Assembly: GCA_028691715.1 (NCBI GenBank)
Contig: JAQUYR010000006.1
Coordinates: forward strand, 1 to 34,630
Reading direction: 5' to 3'
Length of the DNA stretch: 34,630 nt
Origin: Bacilli bacterium
GTDB taxonomy: Bacteria > Bacillota_I > Bacilli_A > ML615J-28 > CAG-698
The position numbers were made by a program, and so were the translations under genes. How positions within the stretch are numbered: position 1 is the first letter of the stretch; each line of letters opens with the position of its first letter. Positions 16,478 to 24,859 of the stretch are shown here, in pieces. Under the pieces are notes generated by a model. It saw only the letters and a list, made by a program, of their open reading frames with translations, did no database searches and was not told the origin of the DNA.

Positions 16478-18304
16478 TTACTTCCTCCTAAATGGTAGAA
16501 AAAAACCGATAGCAATTCCTAATAATCCCAATACTAAAGAAATATAAATATTGTAATCATCATCAACTGCCTTTGGTGACACTAAATTTAAAGTGGTTTT
16601 TTCTCCACTAGAGGTATCTTCAGTTTCTCCATAAAATTTTATATCTACTGCTAATTCATCTGTTATATCTCCTATATCAATTGCCATTTTCCTGACGGAG
16701 AAAGTTAAATAACTTTTTTCATTATTCCCAATTATTTCTAAAAGATATGTTCCTTCGTTAGGGCAACAATACCCTGATTCTATTCTTTCATTATTTAAAT
16801 ATCCACTACCATTAAAATAAAGAGGGACATTTATATCATAGACACCTTTATTATCTATGTTAACAATTAAAGGTATTTCTTTTATAATTGGTATTACAAA
16901 AGTATAGTCACCACAGGAAAATTCATAAAGTCTTTCATATGTTCCAAAATCCATCAATTCTTTTTCTGGAGCTAGTGCTTTCCCTGCTACATAAATACCA
17001 TTAAGTGAAATAGCTGTTTCCTCTATTTTTATATTGACGTAACTCTCTAGATATGGGGAAAATATACTTCCTTTAGAATGAGAGCCACCAATATATACTA
17101 GCCTATTGATCAAATATACATCGGTTATTTTGTCACCACTAAAAGAATTTATTCTTCGCGAGTATATATTTTCCAAATTATAGTTTAAAATGTTTATTTG
17201 CTTGTAATATTTATTACCATTTTTAATGTCCAAGGCAATAGTAATGTAATCACTAAATGAAATTTTAAAATTTGTGAATCGTGAGTTATCACTACAGACA
17301 TTAATCTTTCTACTACCAATAAAATTTAACTCCTTATCAAAAGTAGTAAACAGAAGACTATAATCCCAATAATTATTGCTTATGATTACTAATTTATCAT
17401 CTGATATTTTCATTTTGGATAGTTCCTTTATCGGATATTCTTCAATACTAAGGTAATCAGTATATTCAAGGAATTCATCGATTACAAGAATTGCCTGAAA
17501 ATCCTTGCCCAGCGGAGAAGAAAAATAACCCTCGCCACAAAACCTTAAATATGCATAGAGTTTCCCATCAAGCATTTGAGCATCGTAAAAAATATTATTG
17601 CCATTGTTACCATATAGATTTAACTGGTATTCATTAAAATTGTCTTTACTAACAAATCCAGCTACAATGTCTAAATTATTACCATCATTTGACAAGAAAT
17701 GTCCATCATTAGCATATGTTGTCCCTATGAAGTAGTATTTATCCTGATAATCAAATACCCTATATCCATAGCTATTACCATTACCATAAAAATCTATTTT
17801 ATCTTTTAGACCGCCATTTTGAGAAAATTTAGCGACCACAATCATATTCTTAGTTGTTTTCATCTCATAATTACCAGTTATTACTAAATAGTCATCATCA
17901 ATAATAGCATCTCTGATTTTTCCATATCCCCAATCATCCAGAATCTTTTCCCAAAGCAAAGTTTCGTTTTCATAATAGGCAATGTATGGGAATTCCCGAA
18001 GGTTTTCAGTCTCGTATGGGTGATTACCATTATCAATTGAGCCAATTATATAATAATCGTGCTCATTAACAGACAGCACCTTTTCCACATTGTAATCAAA
18101 ATTCTGATTCAAGATAAAGAAGTCTTTAGAGAATTCCACTCCTTCGTGATATTTCTCTTTATCGACTTTTATGATTTCAACATCCTCATTATAATATTCT
18201 TCAACATCTTCTTCATCTGCTGTTGTAATCACAGTTTGCTTGATTTCGTTATTTGTAATTGATGGCAAGGATAAAATTAATAAAATTAAAAGCAATTTTT
18301 TCAT
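16478..18304 (-). CDS. Exported, C-terminally membrane-anchored propeller-like protein (608 aa)
   Basis: The family is unknown. The start is the ATG at 18302-18304 because AGGAGG lies 10 nt upstream; the longer frame begins before that SD. The signal peptide is clear (KKLLLILLILSLPSIT). About six blade-like repeats follow (for example HDYYIIGSID, DDYLVITGN, DKYYFIGTTY, NRLVYIGGSHSKG), spaced roughly 45-60 residues, suggesting a beta-propeller over residues 40-400. Next come an Ig-like region (about 410-540), a Thr/Ser linker, one membrane helix (YISLVLGLLGIAIGFFL) and a short basic end. It has the same layout as the downstream gene and is probably an old tandem duplicate. The end codes for RRK through AGG AGG AAG, which doubles as the SD of the next gene. 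Confidence 0.75.
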   Translation of the reverse strand: MKKLLLILLILSLPSITNNEIKQTVITTADEEDVEEYYNEDVEIIKVDKEKYHEGVEFSKDFFILNQNFDYNVEKVLSVNEHDYYIIGSIDNGNHPYETENLREFPYIAYYENETLLWEKILDDWGYGKIRDAIIDDDYLVITGNYEMKTTKNMIVVAKFSQNGGLKDKIDFYGNGNSYGYRVFDYQDKYYFIGTTYANDGHFLSNDGNNLDIVAGFVSKDNFNEYQLNLYGNNGNNIFYDAQMLDGKLYAYLRFCGEGYFSSPLGKDFQAILVIDEFLEYTDYLSIEEYPIKELSKMKISDDKLVIISNNYWDYSLLFTTFDKELNFIGSRKINVCSDNSRFTNFKISFSDYITIALDIKNGNKYYKQINILNYNLENIYSRRINSFSGDKITDVYLINRLVYIGGSHSKGSIFSPYLESYVNIKIEETAISLNGIYVAGKALAPEKELMDFGTYERLYEFSCGDYTFVIPIIKEIPLIVNIDNKGVYDINVPLYFNGSGYLNNERIESGYCCPNEGTYLLEIIGNNEKSYLTFSVRKMAIDIGDITDELAVDIKFYGETEDTSSGEKTTLNLVSPKAVDDDYNIYISLVLGLLGIAIGFFLPFRRK

Positions 18305-18360
18305 AACCGTAGTTCCTCCTATATTCATATATTAGGAATAAAAGCAATTTTTTATTTTTA

Positions 18361-18395
18361 TAATTAAAAAATGCAAATGAATTTTCATTTGCATT
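18361..18395 (-). terminator. Intrinsic terminator of the yfcE-ytxK-ackA operon
   Basis: An 11-bp perfect stem (18370-18380 with 18385-18395, 4-nt loop) is followed by TTTTTT-AA-TT on the minus strand, 8 nt after the ackA stop. Confidence 0.9.
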
Positions 18396-18403
18396 AGAAT
18401 ATT

Positions 18404-19594
18404 TTATTTTCCTTCGGTTAATCTAACCACATCGCGAGCAATCATTAACTCTTCGTTTGTTGGGATAAGGAAAGCTCTAATTTTTGAATCCTTTGTTGTT
18501 ATTTCAGCAACCTCTCCACGAGCTTTATTGGCTTCACGGTCAACTTCAACGCCCAAAACCTTTAGTTTATTCAACACCTTTTCACGACAGCGAGAACTAT
18601 TTTCACCAATACCAGCGGTAAAAACGATGGCATCAATACCCTCCATCAAGATATAATAGCTTCCGATATAATCAGCAATTCTCTTATATTGAATTTCTAG
18701 AGCTAAACGGCATCTCTCATCGGTGTCAACTCGGGCTTCTAAATCTCTTGAATCATTAGAAACTCCTGATACACCAAGATATCCTGATTTTCTATTCAAT
18801 ATCACCAATAATTCTTCAAGGGAATATCCCTCTTTTTTAGACATGTATTCTAAAACAGTTGGATCAATATTACCACTTCTAGTTCCCATAGGAATTCCTT
18901 CAAGTGGAGTTAAGCCCATTGAAGTATCAACACACTTACCACCTTTTACAGCAGCAATTGATGCCCCATTTCCTAAATGGCAAGTGACTATCTTGGTTTC
19001 TTCAAGTGGTTTGTCTAACATAGCTGCTGCTAAATAGGCAACATATTTATGACTAGTACCATGAGCACCATATTTTCTAATTTTATATTTTGTATACCAT
19101 TCATATGGAAGAGCATACATATAGGTATCATCTTTCATTGTTTGATGAAAAGCTGTATCAAAAACAACAACATTGGGAACTCCTGGTAAAACTTTTTGGA
19201 ATGCTCTTATCCCAACAAGATGAGCAGGGTTATGAAGAGGTGCTAAATCACACAGTTCTTCAATTTTGGTAAGAACATCATCATCAACAATAGCAGAATC
19301 CTGAAAATACCAGCCACCTTGGACTATCCTATGGCCAACACCACTAATTTCTTTCAAATCTTTTACTATTTGTCTGGCAATTAGATCATTAAGAACTTTT
19401 TTTACTGCTTCAGCGTGATCTAAAATTGGCAAAACTTCTTTTTCTTTACTACCGTTAACCTTAATTGTATAATAGGCGTCTTTTAAGCCAATTCTTTCAA
19501 CAATTCCTTCGGTTATTACTTTTTCATTGGGCATTTCCAATAATTGAAATTTTAGTGATGAACTCCCAGCATTAACTGCCATAATTTTTCTCAT
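18404..19594 (-). CDS. ackA: Acetate kinase
   Basis: The 396-aa enzyme of the ASKHA fold makes ATP and acetate from acetyl phosphate. Family motifs are intact: VNAGSSSLKFQL (about 7-18), GHRIVQGG, FDTAFHQTM, YGAHGTSH, the phosphate loop HLGNGASIAA, and GLTPLEGIPMGTRSGNIDP. The SD AGGAGG is 7 nt before the ATG. It is the last gene of the operon with a YtxK-like methyltransferase, the same pairing as in Bacillus, and is closed by a strong terminator. The partner phosphotransacylase would be PduL, encoded about 12 kb away in this window. Confidence 0.97.
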   Translation of the reverse strand: MRKIMAVNAGSSSLKFQLLEMPNEKVITEGIVERIGLKDAYYTIKVNGSKEKEVLPILDHAEAVKKVLNDLIARQIVKDLKEISGVGHRIVQGGWYFQDSAIVDDDVLTKIEELCDLAPLHNPAHLVGIRAFQKVLPGVPNVVVFDTAFHQTMKDDTYMYALPYEWYTKYKIRKYGAHGTSHKYVAYLAAAMLDKPLEETKIVTCHLGNGASIAAVKGGKCVDTSMGLTPLEGIPMGTRSGNIDPTVLEYMSKKEGYSLEELLVILNRKSGYLGVSGVSNDSRDLEARVDTDERCRLALEIQYKRIADYIGSYYILMEGIDAIVFTAGIGENSSRCREKVLNKLKVLGVEVDREANKARGEVAEITTKDSKIRAFLIPTNEELMIARDVVRLTEGK

Positions 19595-19604
19595 GTTATT
19601 CCTC

Positions 19605-20552
19605 CTATATCTGTTCCATCATATCTTGTATTTGAATAAATAATTTTTCTGCTTCTGCTTTTTCAAAGCTTGTCAACCTTAATATTGCCATATTATAGTT
19701 CTTCATTACTGTTTTTTTACCAATTAAAATGCTCTTTCCAACATGCCCTTCTTTAACTATTTGACTAGGAAGGACAATTAATCCAACTAAAGTAGCTTTA
19801 TCTAATAAGAAATTTTTCAATTTTTCACTACCACTTTGAGAAAAAAAGTCGTTGTCGATAGCATATATGAAATAGCCATCATCAACAATATTCTCAAGTC
19901 TTGCCTCTAGGACAAGAAAAGGAAAATACCTTACTCCTTGATGATATAACTCTAGATCAACACTTTCGTCATAAGAATAACCTTCTAAGTCACCAACTAC
20001 AACATCACCACGATAAGCAATTCTTCTTAAAGCATCCTGAAAGAAAATCTCAATTTGATTATTTTGAAGATTGGTTACAGCCTCAGCAAGCTTAACTAAA
20101 CTTTCATTTTTTTCAATACCATAGAGTTCTATTTCTTGATGCATATTGTTACTAATAGCATTTATCAGATTACCAGTTCCAAGACAAGTATCCAAAATAG
20201 AAATAGCCTTTTCACCATACTTTATTTTAATAATCATCGCTATCAGATAATTTATCGTATCCGGAGTCATCAAATCCAAAGAAAAATTAATATGTTTAAA
20301 AGCTTTGATTATTAAGAGTTCTAATGCTAGTCTAATTTCTTCATTGTAAAAGTTTTCTAATGAAATAGCATTATAAACCTCTTCAATATTTTTTATTGCT
20401 TCTTCTGACAGCTTAGAATCATCAAAAGATAATGTTAAATCTCTACTAACCCTGATTAAAGCCTCGAAATAATCTATATGTAGGTCATCATAAAGAATCA
20501 TGCAGGCTCGATCAACAAAATCATAATATAAATCAACTTTTTCAAAATTCAT
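19605..20552 (-). CDS. ytxK: YtxK-like class I SAM-dependent methyltransferase
   Basis: The 315-aa protein resembles N6-adenine DNA methyltransferases. A helical N-terminal part (1-95) is followed by a Rossmann fold with motif I DTCLGTGNLINAIS (about 121-134). The catalytic motif IV position reads VVGDLEGYSYDE (about 178-190) instead of NPPY. YtxK-family members carry a similar DLPxGYY variant, so activity on adenine is doubtful and the substrate is unknown. Position supports the name: it directly precedes ackA by 10 nt, as in Bacillus. The SD GAGG overlaps the TGA stop of the upstream phosphodiesterase gene. Confidence 0.82.
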   Translation of the reverse strand: MNFEKVDLYYDFVDRACMILYDDLHIDYFEALIRVSRDLTLSFDDSKLSEEAIKNIEEVYNAISLENFYNEEIRLALELLIIKAFKHINFSLDLMTPDTINYLIAMIIKIKYGEKAISILDTCLGTGNLINAISNNMHQEIELYGIEKNESLVKLAEAVTNLQNNQIEIFFQDALRRIAYRGDVVVGDLEGYSYDESVDLELYHQGVRYFPFLVLEARLENIVDDGYFIYAIDNDFFSQSGSEKLKNFLLDKATLVGLIVLPSQIVKEGHVGKSILIGKKTVMKNYNMAILRLTSFEKAEAEKLFIQIQDMMEQI

Positions 20553-20559
20553 TTTATCC

Positions 20560-21015
20560 TCATTTTATATCTAGTATTTTAACTTTTATATTTTTATCCT
20601 TATCGATATCGATAATAGTGTAAGTTGTTCCCCTTGGAGTTCTTGGATATGCTAAAGAGCCCGGGCATAAGATATGAATACCATTGACTATTTGATAATA
20701 TGGAACATGTGTATGACCATGAATAATCACTTGGCAACCATAATTTTGAGCAATCCCTGAGAGTGTCATCGGCGATAAAAAAGAACGATGCCCATGAAAG
20801 AGATATATCTTCACCCCTTCAGCATCAATTATTCGATAATCATTCTTTATGTGAAAATCCTGATTTCCTCTTACCGATAAATATGGGTGAATATCACCTT
20901 CTGGGCGACAACTATCACCAGCATGTAAGTAGAACGAAGCATCAGGATGAGAAGCAACAATTTTTTCTAATAAGTGTAAATCATGGTGGCTATCACTAAC
21001 AACGACAATCTTCAT
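20560..21015 (-). CDS. YfcE/MJ0936-type metallophosphodiesterase
   Basis: The 151-aa calcineurin-like phosphoesterase has the complete dinuclear metal site: SDSHHD (D8, H10), LHAGDS (about 30-35), RGNQD (about 49-53), FHGHR and HGHTH (about 97-101). Such enzymes hydrolyse phosphodiesters such as bis-pNPP in vitro; their cellular substrate is mostly unknown. It is the first gene of the operon with ytxK and ackA (7-nt gap) and has its own promoter in the intergenic region shared with divergent yidD. The SD GGGAGA is 7 nt before the ATG. Confidence 0.88.
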   Translation of the reverse strand: MKIVVVSDSHHDLHLLEKIVASHPDASFYLHAGDSCRPEGDIHPYLSVRGNQDFHIKNDYRIIDAEGVKIYLFHGHRSFLSPMTLSGIAQNYGCQVIIHGHTHVPYYQIVNGIHILCPGSLAYPRTPRGTTYTIIDIDKDKNIKVKILDIK

Positions 21016-21050
21016 AATAATCTCCCGATACCCTTATTTTTCTATATATT

Positions 21051-21079
21051 ATATTACCACAAACCACCACTTTTTACAA
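21051..21079 (-). promoter_or_regulatory. Promoter of yfcE-ytxK-ackA
   Basis: TTGTAA (21074-21079), a 17-nt GT-rich spacer and TAATAT (21051-21056) lie on the minus strand, 36 nt before the start codon. It is divergent from the yidD promoter. Confidence 0.7.
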
Positions 21080-21138
21080 GTAAAAAATACATTTGTATAA
21101 TTAAAAATAAGTAATAAATCCAATTACCATTTTATATT

Positions 21139-21167
21139 TTGCATTTTCTGATAAATCTTGTTATAAT
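21139..21167 (+). promoter_or_regulatory. Promoter of yidD
   Basis: TTGCAT (21139-21144), a 17-nt spacer and a perfect TATAAT (21162-21167) end 19 nt before the ATG. This is the only plus-strand promoter I can support. Confidence 0.8.
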
Positions 21168-21186
21168 AAATTGAGGTAGATTCAAT

Positions 21187-21489
21187 ATGAACAAATTCAT
21201 TATTATGCTAATAAAAAAGTATCAGGAAGCAAAAAGCGAAGATAGCCGTAAATGGTGTCGATATAGTCCAACATGCTCCAATTATGCCATTGGAGTTTTC
21301 AGTAAATTCAATTTTTTCAAGGCTTCTTTTTTAACAATTTATCGAATACTGCGTTGTAATCCCCTTTCCAAAGGAGGATATGATCCCGTTCCTCTATCTA
21401 AAAAGGAAAAAAGAGAATTAAAAAATTCTCTTAAAAAAACTGACGACATCTTGCCAAAGGTCGATGAAAAACCAAGCGATCTTTTGTAA
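21187..21489 (+). CDS. yidD: Membrane protein insertion efficiency factor YidD
   Basis: The 100-aa protein contains the complete YidD core (DUF37): CRYSPTCSNYAIGVFSKF (24-41) and RCNPLSKGGYDPVP (56-69), with the three conserved Cys. YidD is a small peripheral membrane protein that assists YidC-mediated insertion. After the core come about 30 extra, mostly charged residues (SKKEKRELKNSLKK onward) not needed for the family. It is the only plus-strand gene here. The last 72 bp overlap, tail to tail, the 3' end of the minus-strand exported Ig-repeat gene, and its codons 75-82 contain that gene's terminator. The SD GAGG is 10 nt before the ATG. It is not next to rnpA-yidC, its usual place. Confidence 0.92.
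   Translation: MNKFIIMLIKKYQEAKSEDSRKWCRYSPTCSNYAIGVFSKFNFFKASFLTIYRILRCNPLSKGGYDPVPLSKKEKRELKNSLKKTDDILPKVDEKPSDLL
21400..21432 (-). terminator. Intrinsic terminator of the Ig-repeat gene, inside yidD
   Basis: On the minus strand, AAGAGAATT/AATTCTCTT forms a 9-bp stem (21424-21432 with 21411-21419) with a 4-nt loop, followed by TTTT-CC-TTTT. The stop codon of the Ig-repeat gene overlaps the loop. On the plus strand the flank is A-rich, so it cannot end yidD transcription. Confidence 0.8.
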
Positions 21490-23049
21490 TAGGCCTTCCT
21501 CTTCAACATCTTCATCAAGATTTTCAATGATATTGATTTGTAATTCCAATTCCTCTCCTTCAACATCTAAAACTATTTTATATGTTCCGGGAGTTTTTTT
21601 ATTTTCACTATACTCATCAGTAATTATTTCGTAACTTATTCCCTCTTTTATAGTTTGAGTTCTCTCTAAAAAGTCAACAAAATCGCTTATTTCCATTGTA
21701 TTATTGCTTAAATCGATATTTATTACCTGAGTATCAATCAAAAAAATCGGGCTTGTTTTGTCGGTGACTGTGATTGTTATCTCCTGAGCTTTTTGGTTAT
21801 TGTTATTATCCTTTACCAATAATCCCACTTTCCACGTTCCAATACGAGTTGTTGAATAGGTATAATAATCATAGGCAACTGTTACTCTATTAGTGATAAT
21901 TCCATCAATATTGTCTGTGACCACTATATTATTAATTATATCCTGGATAGTCAATTTTTGATTATTAGCAATTTCATAGGTGAATGTTCCTGAAAATGTA
22001 GGGGGAATATTATCGTAATAACTAACGACAACACTAACCGAATACTCAGCAATATTTCCTGCAGTGTCAGTTGCTGTAAAAACGATAAGATAAGTTCCTG
22101 GTGTTGCATAATTACTGGTATAGTTATCAGTCTTCACAGCAATTGATGGTGTGACATCCCCATCATAATTATCATTAGCACTTAATCCTGCTTCAATGTT
22201 GGATATTTCAATCTTGGTCAATTGATTTGTTGTATAACTATTTTTACCAGTAATGATGGGAGCACTCATATCCATAACCATGACAAAAACAGAAAAATTT
22301 GTTGTATTATTACTACTGTCTGTCACCGAAAAGACAATTTCATAAGTCCCAATTTCATTCATATGATTGATATAATCATTTTTGGTGACGATTATTTGAG
22401 AAGTTATATCCCCATCATTATCATCCATCGCAATAACTGAAGAACGAATTGTTGAAAAAGAAACGGGATTTTCAAAACTCGTTATATAAAGTCCATTATT
22501 ACCACTGATGACTGGGCTGTAATCTACACTTGGTCCCTGATATATTAAATCATTGACACTTAGGCTCGAATAAAAAGCATAATCGGTTCCTTCAATCATT
22601 GAATAGTTATATTCAATGCGGTATAACTCTAGATTAGCCCCATATTCCTCCATAACTGCCATTTCTAATGTTATATACTTTGTTTCATTGGTAGTTGTAA
22701 AGGTATAATATTCATCCTCACCAGCAATATTTAATTCAGTAGTTAATTGGTTAAGTAATTCCTTATCACTGTTATAATGATAAACAGTCACTCCTAGTAA
22801 TTTTCCCTCTTGATAGTTATACATATTGACCATATAACTAGTGCTCGCTTTAACCCGAATATAGTTTAAGCAACTGACCGTTCCATAATTAATGGGATCA
22901 CCAACTGTATATGTGAAGTTACTATCCTCTAAATAATTATAACCGCTGGGAATGAATTCCCAATTCGGTAAACTACTATTTGCTTTAACAACAGGAATTG
23001 ATAAAAATACTAAAACAATTGTAATTATCGATATGCATATTTTTTTCAT
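21418..23049 (-). CDS. Exported protein with tandem bacterial Ig-like (Big_3/DUF5011-type) repeats
   Basis: The 543-aa product starts at the ATG 23047-23049 (AGGAGA 5 nt upstream); the longer frame begins before this SD. The signal peptide is KKICISIITIVLVFLSIPVVKA. Residues about 25-170 form an N-terminal beta-rich module of unknown type. Three clear Big_3-like repeats (about 172-257, 258-340, 343-430) carry the DNxDGD and PGTYxxxFxxTDxxGN signatures, and a fourth is less typical (about 431-510). An acidic stretch and a C-terminal amphipathic, Trp/Phe-rich helix (WFFIDLWQDVVSFFKRIF) follow; this may lie on the membrane, since no LPXTG is present. Big_3 repeats usually act as spacers or adhesive modules on surface proteins. 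The gene stands alone between an extended -10 promoter and a terminator nested in convergent yidD. Confidence 0.85.
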   Translation of the reverse strand: MKKICISIITIVLVFLSIPVVKANSSLPNWEFIPSGYNYLEDSNFTYTVGDPINYGTVSCLNYIRVKASTSYMVNMYNYQEGKLLGVTVYHYNSDKELLNQLTTELNIAGEDEYYTFTTTNETKYITLEMAVMEEYGANLELYRIEYNYSMIEGTDYAFYSSLSVNDLIYQGPSVDYSPVISGNNGLYITSFENPVSFSTIRSSVIAMDDNDGDITSQIIVTKNDYINHMNEIGTYEIVFSVTDSSNNTTNFSVFVMVMDMSAPIITGKNSYTTNQLTKIEISNIEAGLSANDNYDGDVTPSIAVKTDNYTSNYATPGTYLIVFTATDTAGNIAEYSVSVVVSYYDNIPPTFSGTFTYEIANNQKLTIQDIINNIVVTDNIDGIITNRVTVAYDYYTYSTTRIGTWKVGLLVKDNNNNQKAQEITITVTDKTSPIFLIDTQVINIDLSNNTMEISDFVDFLERTQTIKEGISYEIITDEYSENKKTPGTYKIVLDVEGEELELQINIIENLDEDVEEEGLLQKIAWFFIDLWQDVVSFFKRIF

Positions 23050-23099
23050 GTCTTCTCCTATTTTTAGATATTTAAAGACATTTCTCACACGTTTACTAA

Positions 23100-23108
23100 A
23101 GTATATCA
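23100..23108 (-). promoter_or_regulatory. Extended -10 promoter of the Ig-repeat gene
   Basis: TGATATACT on the minus strand is an extended -10 (TGn plus TATACT). A TTGATA sits only 15 nt upstream (23121-23126), too close for an ideal -35, so the extended element may carry the activity. Confidence 0.55.
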
Positions 23109-23150
23109 TATTTTTGTAAATATCAACAGACGATTTTTTTATTTCAAAGT

Positions 23151-23180
23151 AAGAAAAAAAGCTCCTTTAAAAGGAACTTT
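23151..23180 (-). terminator. Intrinsic terminator after the antiporter gene
   Basis: On the minus strand AAAGTTCCTTT pairs with AAAGGAGCTTT (one G-U), followed by TTTT-CTT. It lies 13 nt downstream of the antiporter stop. Confidence 0.8.
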
Positions 23181-23193
23181 TTTATATTTTCTA

Positions 23194-24432
23194 TCAATTT
23201 TGAGGGGCAGGGGTTTCCAATTTCTTTTTGCCGTGAGGCTCAATTTCAATTTCTCCTGCTTTCTTCAGAGCAAACTTAGTAGCGATAGGACCAATTAATT
23301 CATAGAATAAAGTCGCACATAAGACAACTGCTAAAATCTGGCTTGAATATTCGGTAAGTGATTCCGAAGCAATCTTAGCCATACCAATAGCTACACCAGC
23401 TTGAGGTAATAGGGCAAATCCCAAATATTTTTTAACATGCTCATCTTCTTTAACGATAGCTGAGCCAAAATAGGCACCAAAATATTTACCACCCGAACGA
23501 GCTAGTAGATAAACTATACCGATAATTCCAACTGTTGGAATTACTGTTATGTCCAATTCAGCACTAGAAATAATGAAGAATAACATGAATAGTGGAGGTG
23601 TCCAACGTTCAATGCCATCCATAATGCGGAATGAATCATTATTAGTATTACAGAATACAGCACCAGTCATCATACATAATAATAATGATGATACCTCTAT
23701 TGGTAAAATCTCACAAATACCAACACCAGCTAATACGACGGTAATCATCCATATTAAACGGTTAGCCCTTGATTTGAAAAATCTTGTAGCAAATGAAAGG
23801 ATAAGTCCTAAAACAGCTCCAATTCCTAAAGACACTATTATCTCAAATAATGGCATCAATGCTACACTATTAAAACTAATAGTCTCACCATTAGCGAAGA
23901 CCTTAGCGATAGCAAAAGAAATCGCAAATAAAATCAAACCAAAAGCATCATCAAGTGCTACTACTAATAGTAGAGTATCGGTTACTTTACCACGAGCTTT
24001 ATATTGTCTGACAACCATCAATGTTGCTGCTGGGGCTGTAGCAGTGGCTATGGCTCCTAAAACAAGAATCAATGGTAAGTTTTCATTGAATGTTCCTTTG
24101 ATTAAAAAAACGATCATTAAAGAAATATTAACGAAAACCAAGGCGAGAAAAGCTTGTAAAAAAGTGATCAAGAAAACTTTTTTACCAATTTTCTTTAAAT
24201 GTTCTATTTTGAATTCTCCACCAATGGAGAAAGCGATGAATCCTAAAGCAACATCAATAAGCAAAGACAAACTAGAAACTTCTGCTTCACCCATGATTTT
24301 AAAGCAATAGGGTCCAATTAATAAGCCAACGATTAAATAGCCGGTTACATTTGGTAACCTAATTAATTTCATTAATCTTGTAGATAATAAACCCGCAAGT
24401 AATGCTAAAGTTATTGTTAATAATATAGTCAT
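23194..24432 (-). CDS. CPA2-family cation:proton antiporter
   Basis: The 412-aa protein has about 12 membrane helices, opening with ITLALLAGLLSTRLMKLIRLPNVTGYLIVGLLIG-like CPA2 sequence. The transport-site Asp pair is present in ALDDAFGLILF (161-162), and the unwound helix motif ATATAPAAT (129-137) precedes it. Two adjacent Asp suggest an electrogenic Na+/H+ exchanger of the NapA kind. No RCK/TrkA-N domain is fused; the C-terminus is a short charged tail. The gene begins 8 nt after a PII-superfamily gene with the same promoter, which could provide regulation in place of a built-in nucleotide-sensing domain. Na+ versus K+ specificity is not decided by sequence alone. Confidence 0.9.
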   Translation of the reverse strand: MTILLTITLALLAGLLSTRLMKLIRLPNVTGYLIVGLLIGPYCFKIMGEAEVSSLSLLIDVALGFIAFSIGGEFKIEHLKKIGKKVFLITFLQAFLALVFVNISLMIVFLIKGTFNENLPLILVLGAIATATAPAATLMVVRQYKARGKVTDTLLLVVALDDAFGLILFAISFAIAKVFANGETISFNSVALMPLFEIIVSLGIGAVLGLILSFATRFFKSRANRLIWMITVVLAGVGICEILPIEVSSLLLCMMTGAVFCNTNNDSFRIMDGIERWTPPLFMLFFIISSAELDITVIPTVGIIGIVYLLARSGGKYFGAYFGSAIVKEDEHVKKYLGFALLPQAGVAIGMAKIASESLTEYSSQILAVVLCATLFYELIGPIATKFALKKAGEIEIEPHGKKKLETPAPQN

Positions 24433-24440
24433 ACTATCTC

Positions 24441-24773
24441 TTATTTAATGCCCTCCGCAAAACTAACAGGTAAAGAATACATAAATCCTTTATCAGCGAT
24501 ACCGTTTGTAGCTTCATTTACCAATCTGCACAAAGTTTTGACTTCTTCATCATCCTTTACTACAATAAATAACATCGGACGAGAATCTTGTGTATAATTC
24601 ACTACTCTAGAGATGCCACCAAATATTGGACCTTCATCAATGTTAGAGTTCAACAAAGCATCTTTTATGCTCATTGTTGTTAAAACACTGCCATGAAAGC
24701 TGTTCTCTGAAAGTCTCTTCAATATTTTAGGCATATATTCACCTTTTACTAATACTGTTATAAACAATTGCAT
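24441..24773 (-). CDS. PII-superfamily (PII-like) regulatory protein
   Basis: The 110-aa protein fits the ferredoxin-like PII trimer fold: an N-terminal strand QLFITVLVKGEYMPKILKRL, a variable T-loop region (about 30-60, including SNIDEGPIFGGIS), a strand RPMLFIVVKDDEEVKTLCRLV, and the typical end GIADKGFMYSLPV (about 91-103), comparable to GxGKIFVxPV in GlnB. The uridylylated Tyr of classical GlnB is not evident. PII-like proteins bind nucleotides and control adjacent transporters or enzymes. Here the neighbour is a CPA2 antiporter 8 nt downstream, so control of cation/proton exchange is the obvious hypothesis. The SD AAGGA is 8 nt before the ATG. The family assignment was made by eye. Confidence 0.65.
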   Translation of the reverse strand: MQLFITVLVKGEYMPKILKRLSENSFHGSVLTTMSIKDALLNSNIDEGPIFGGISRVVNYTQDSRPMLFIVVKDDEEVKTLCRLVNEATNGIADKGFMYSLPVSFAEGIK

Positions 24774-24803
24774 GTGACAATTCCTTTCTAAATGTATATC
24801 TAT

Positions 24804-24831
24804 ATTATATACCTATTTTAATTTTTTTCAA
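24804..24831 (-). promoter_or_regulatory. Promoter of the PII-like/antiporter operon
   Basis: TTGAAA (24826-24831), a 16-nt spacer and TATAAT (24804-24809) lie on the minus strand, 31 nt before the PII-like start. Confidence 0.8.
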
Positions 24832-24859
24832 GTGGTAAAAATCGTTTTCTTTAAATTAA

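Noticed and set aside
23549..24310. Plus-strand open frame of 253 codons
   Set aside because: It is fully antisense to the CPA2 antiporter, whose motifs and helices are clear. The plus-strand product is low-complexity Lys/Ile/Ser/Thr with no SD.
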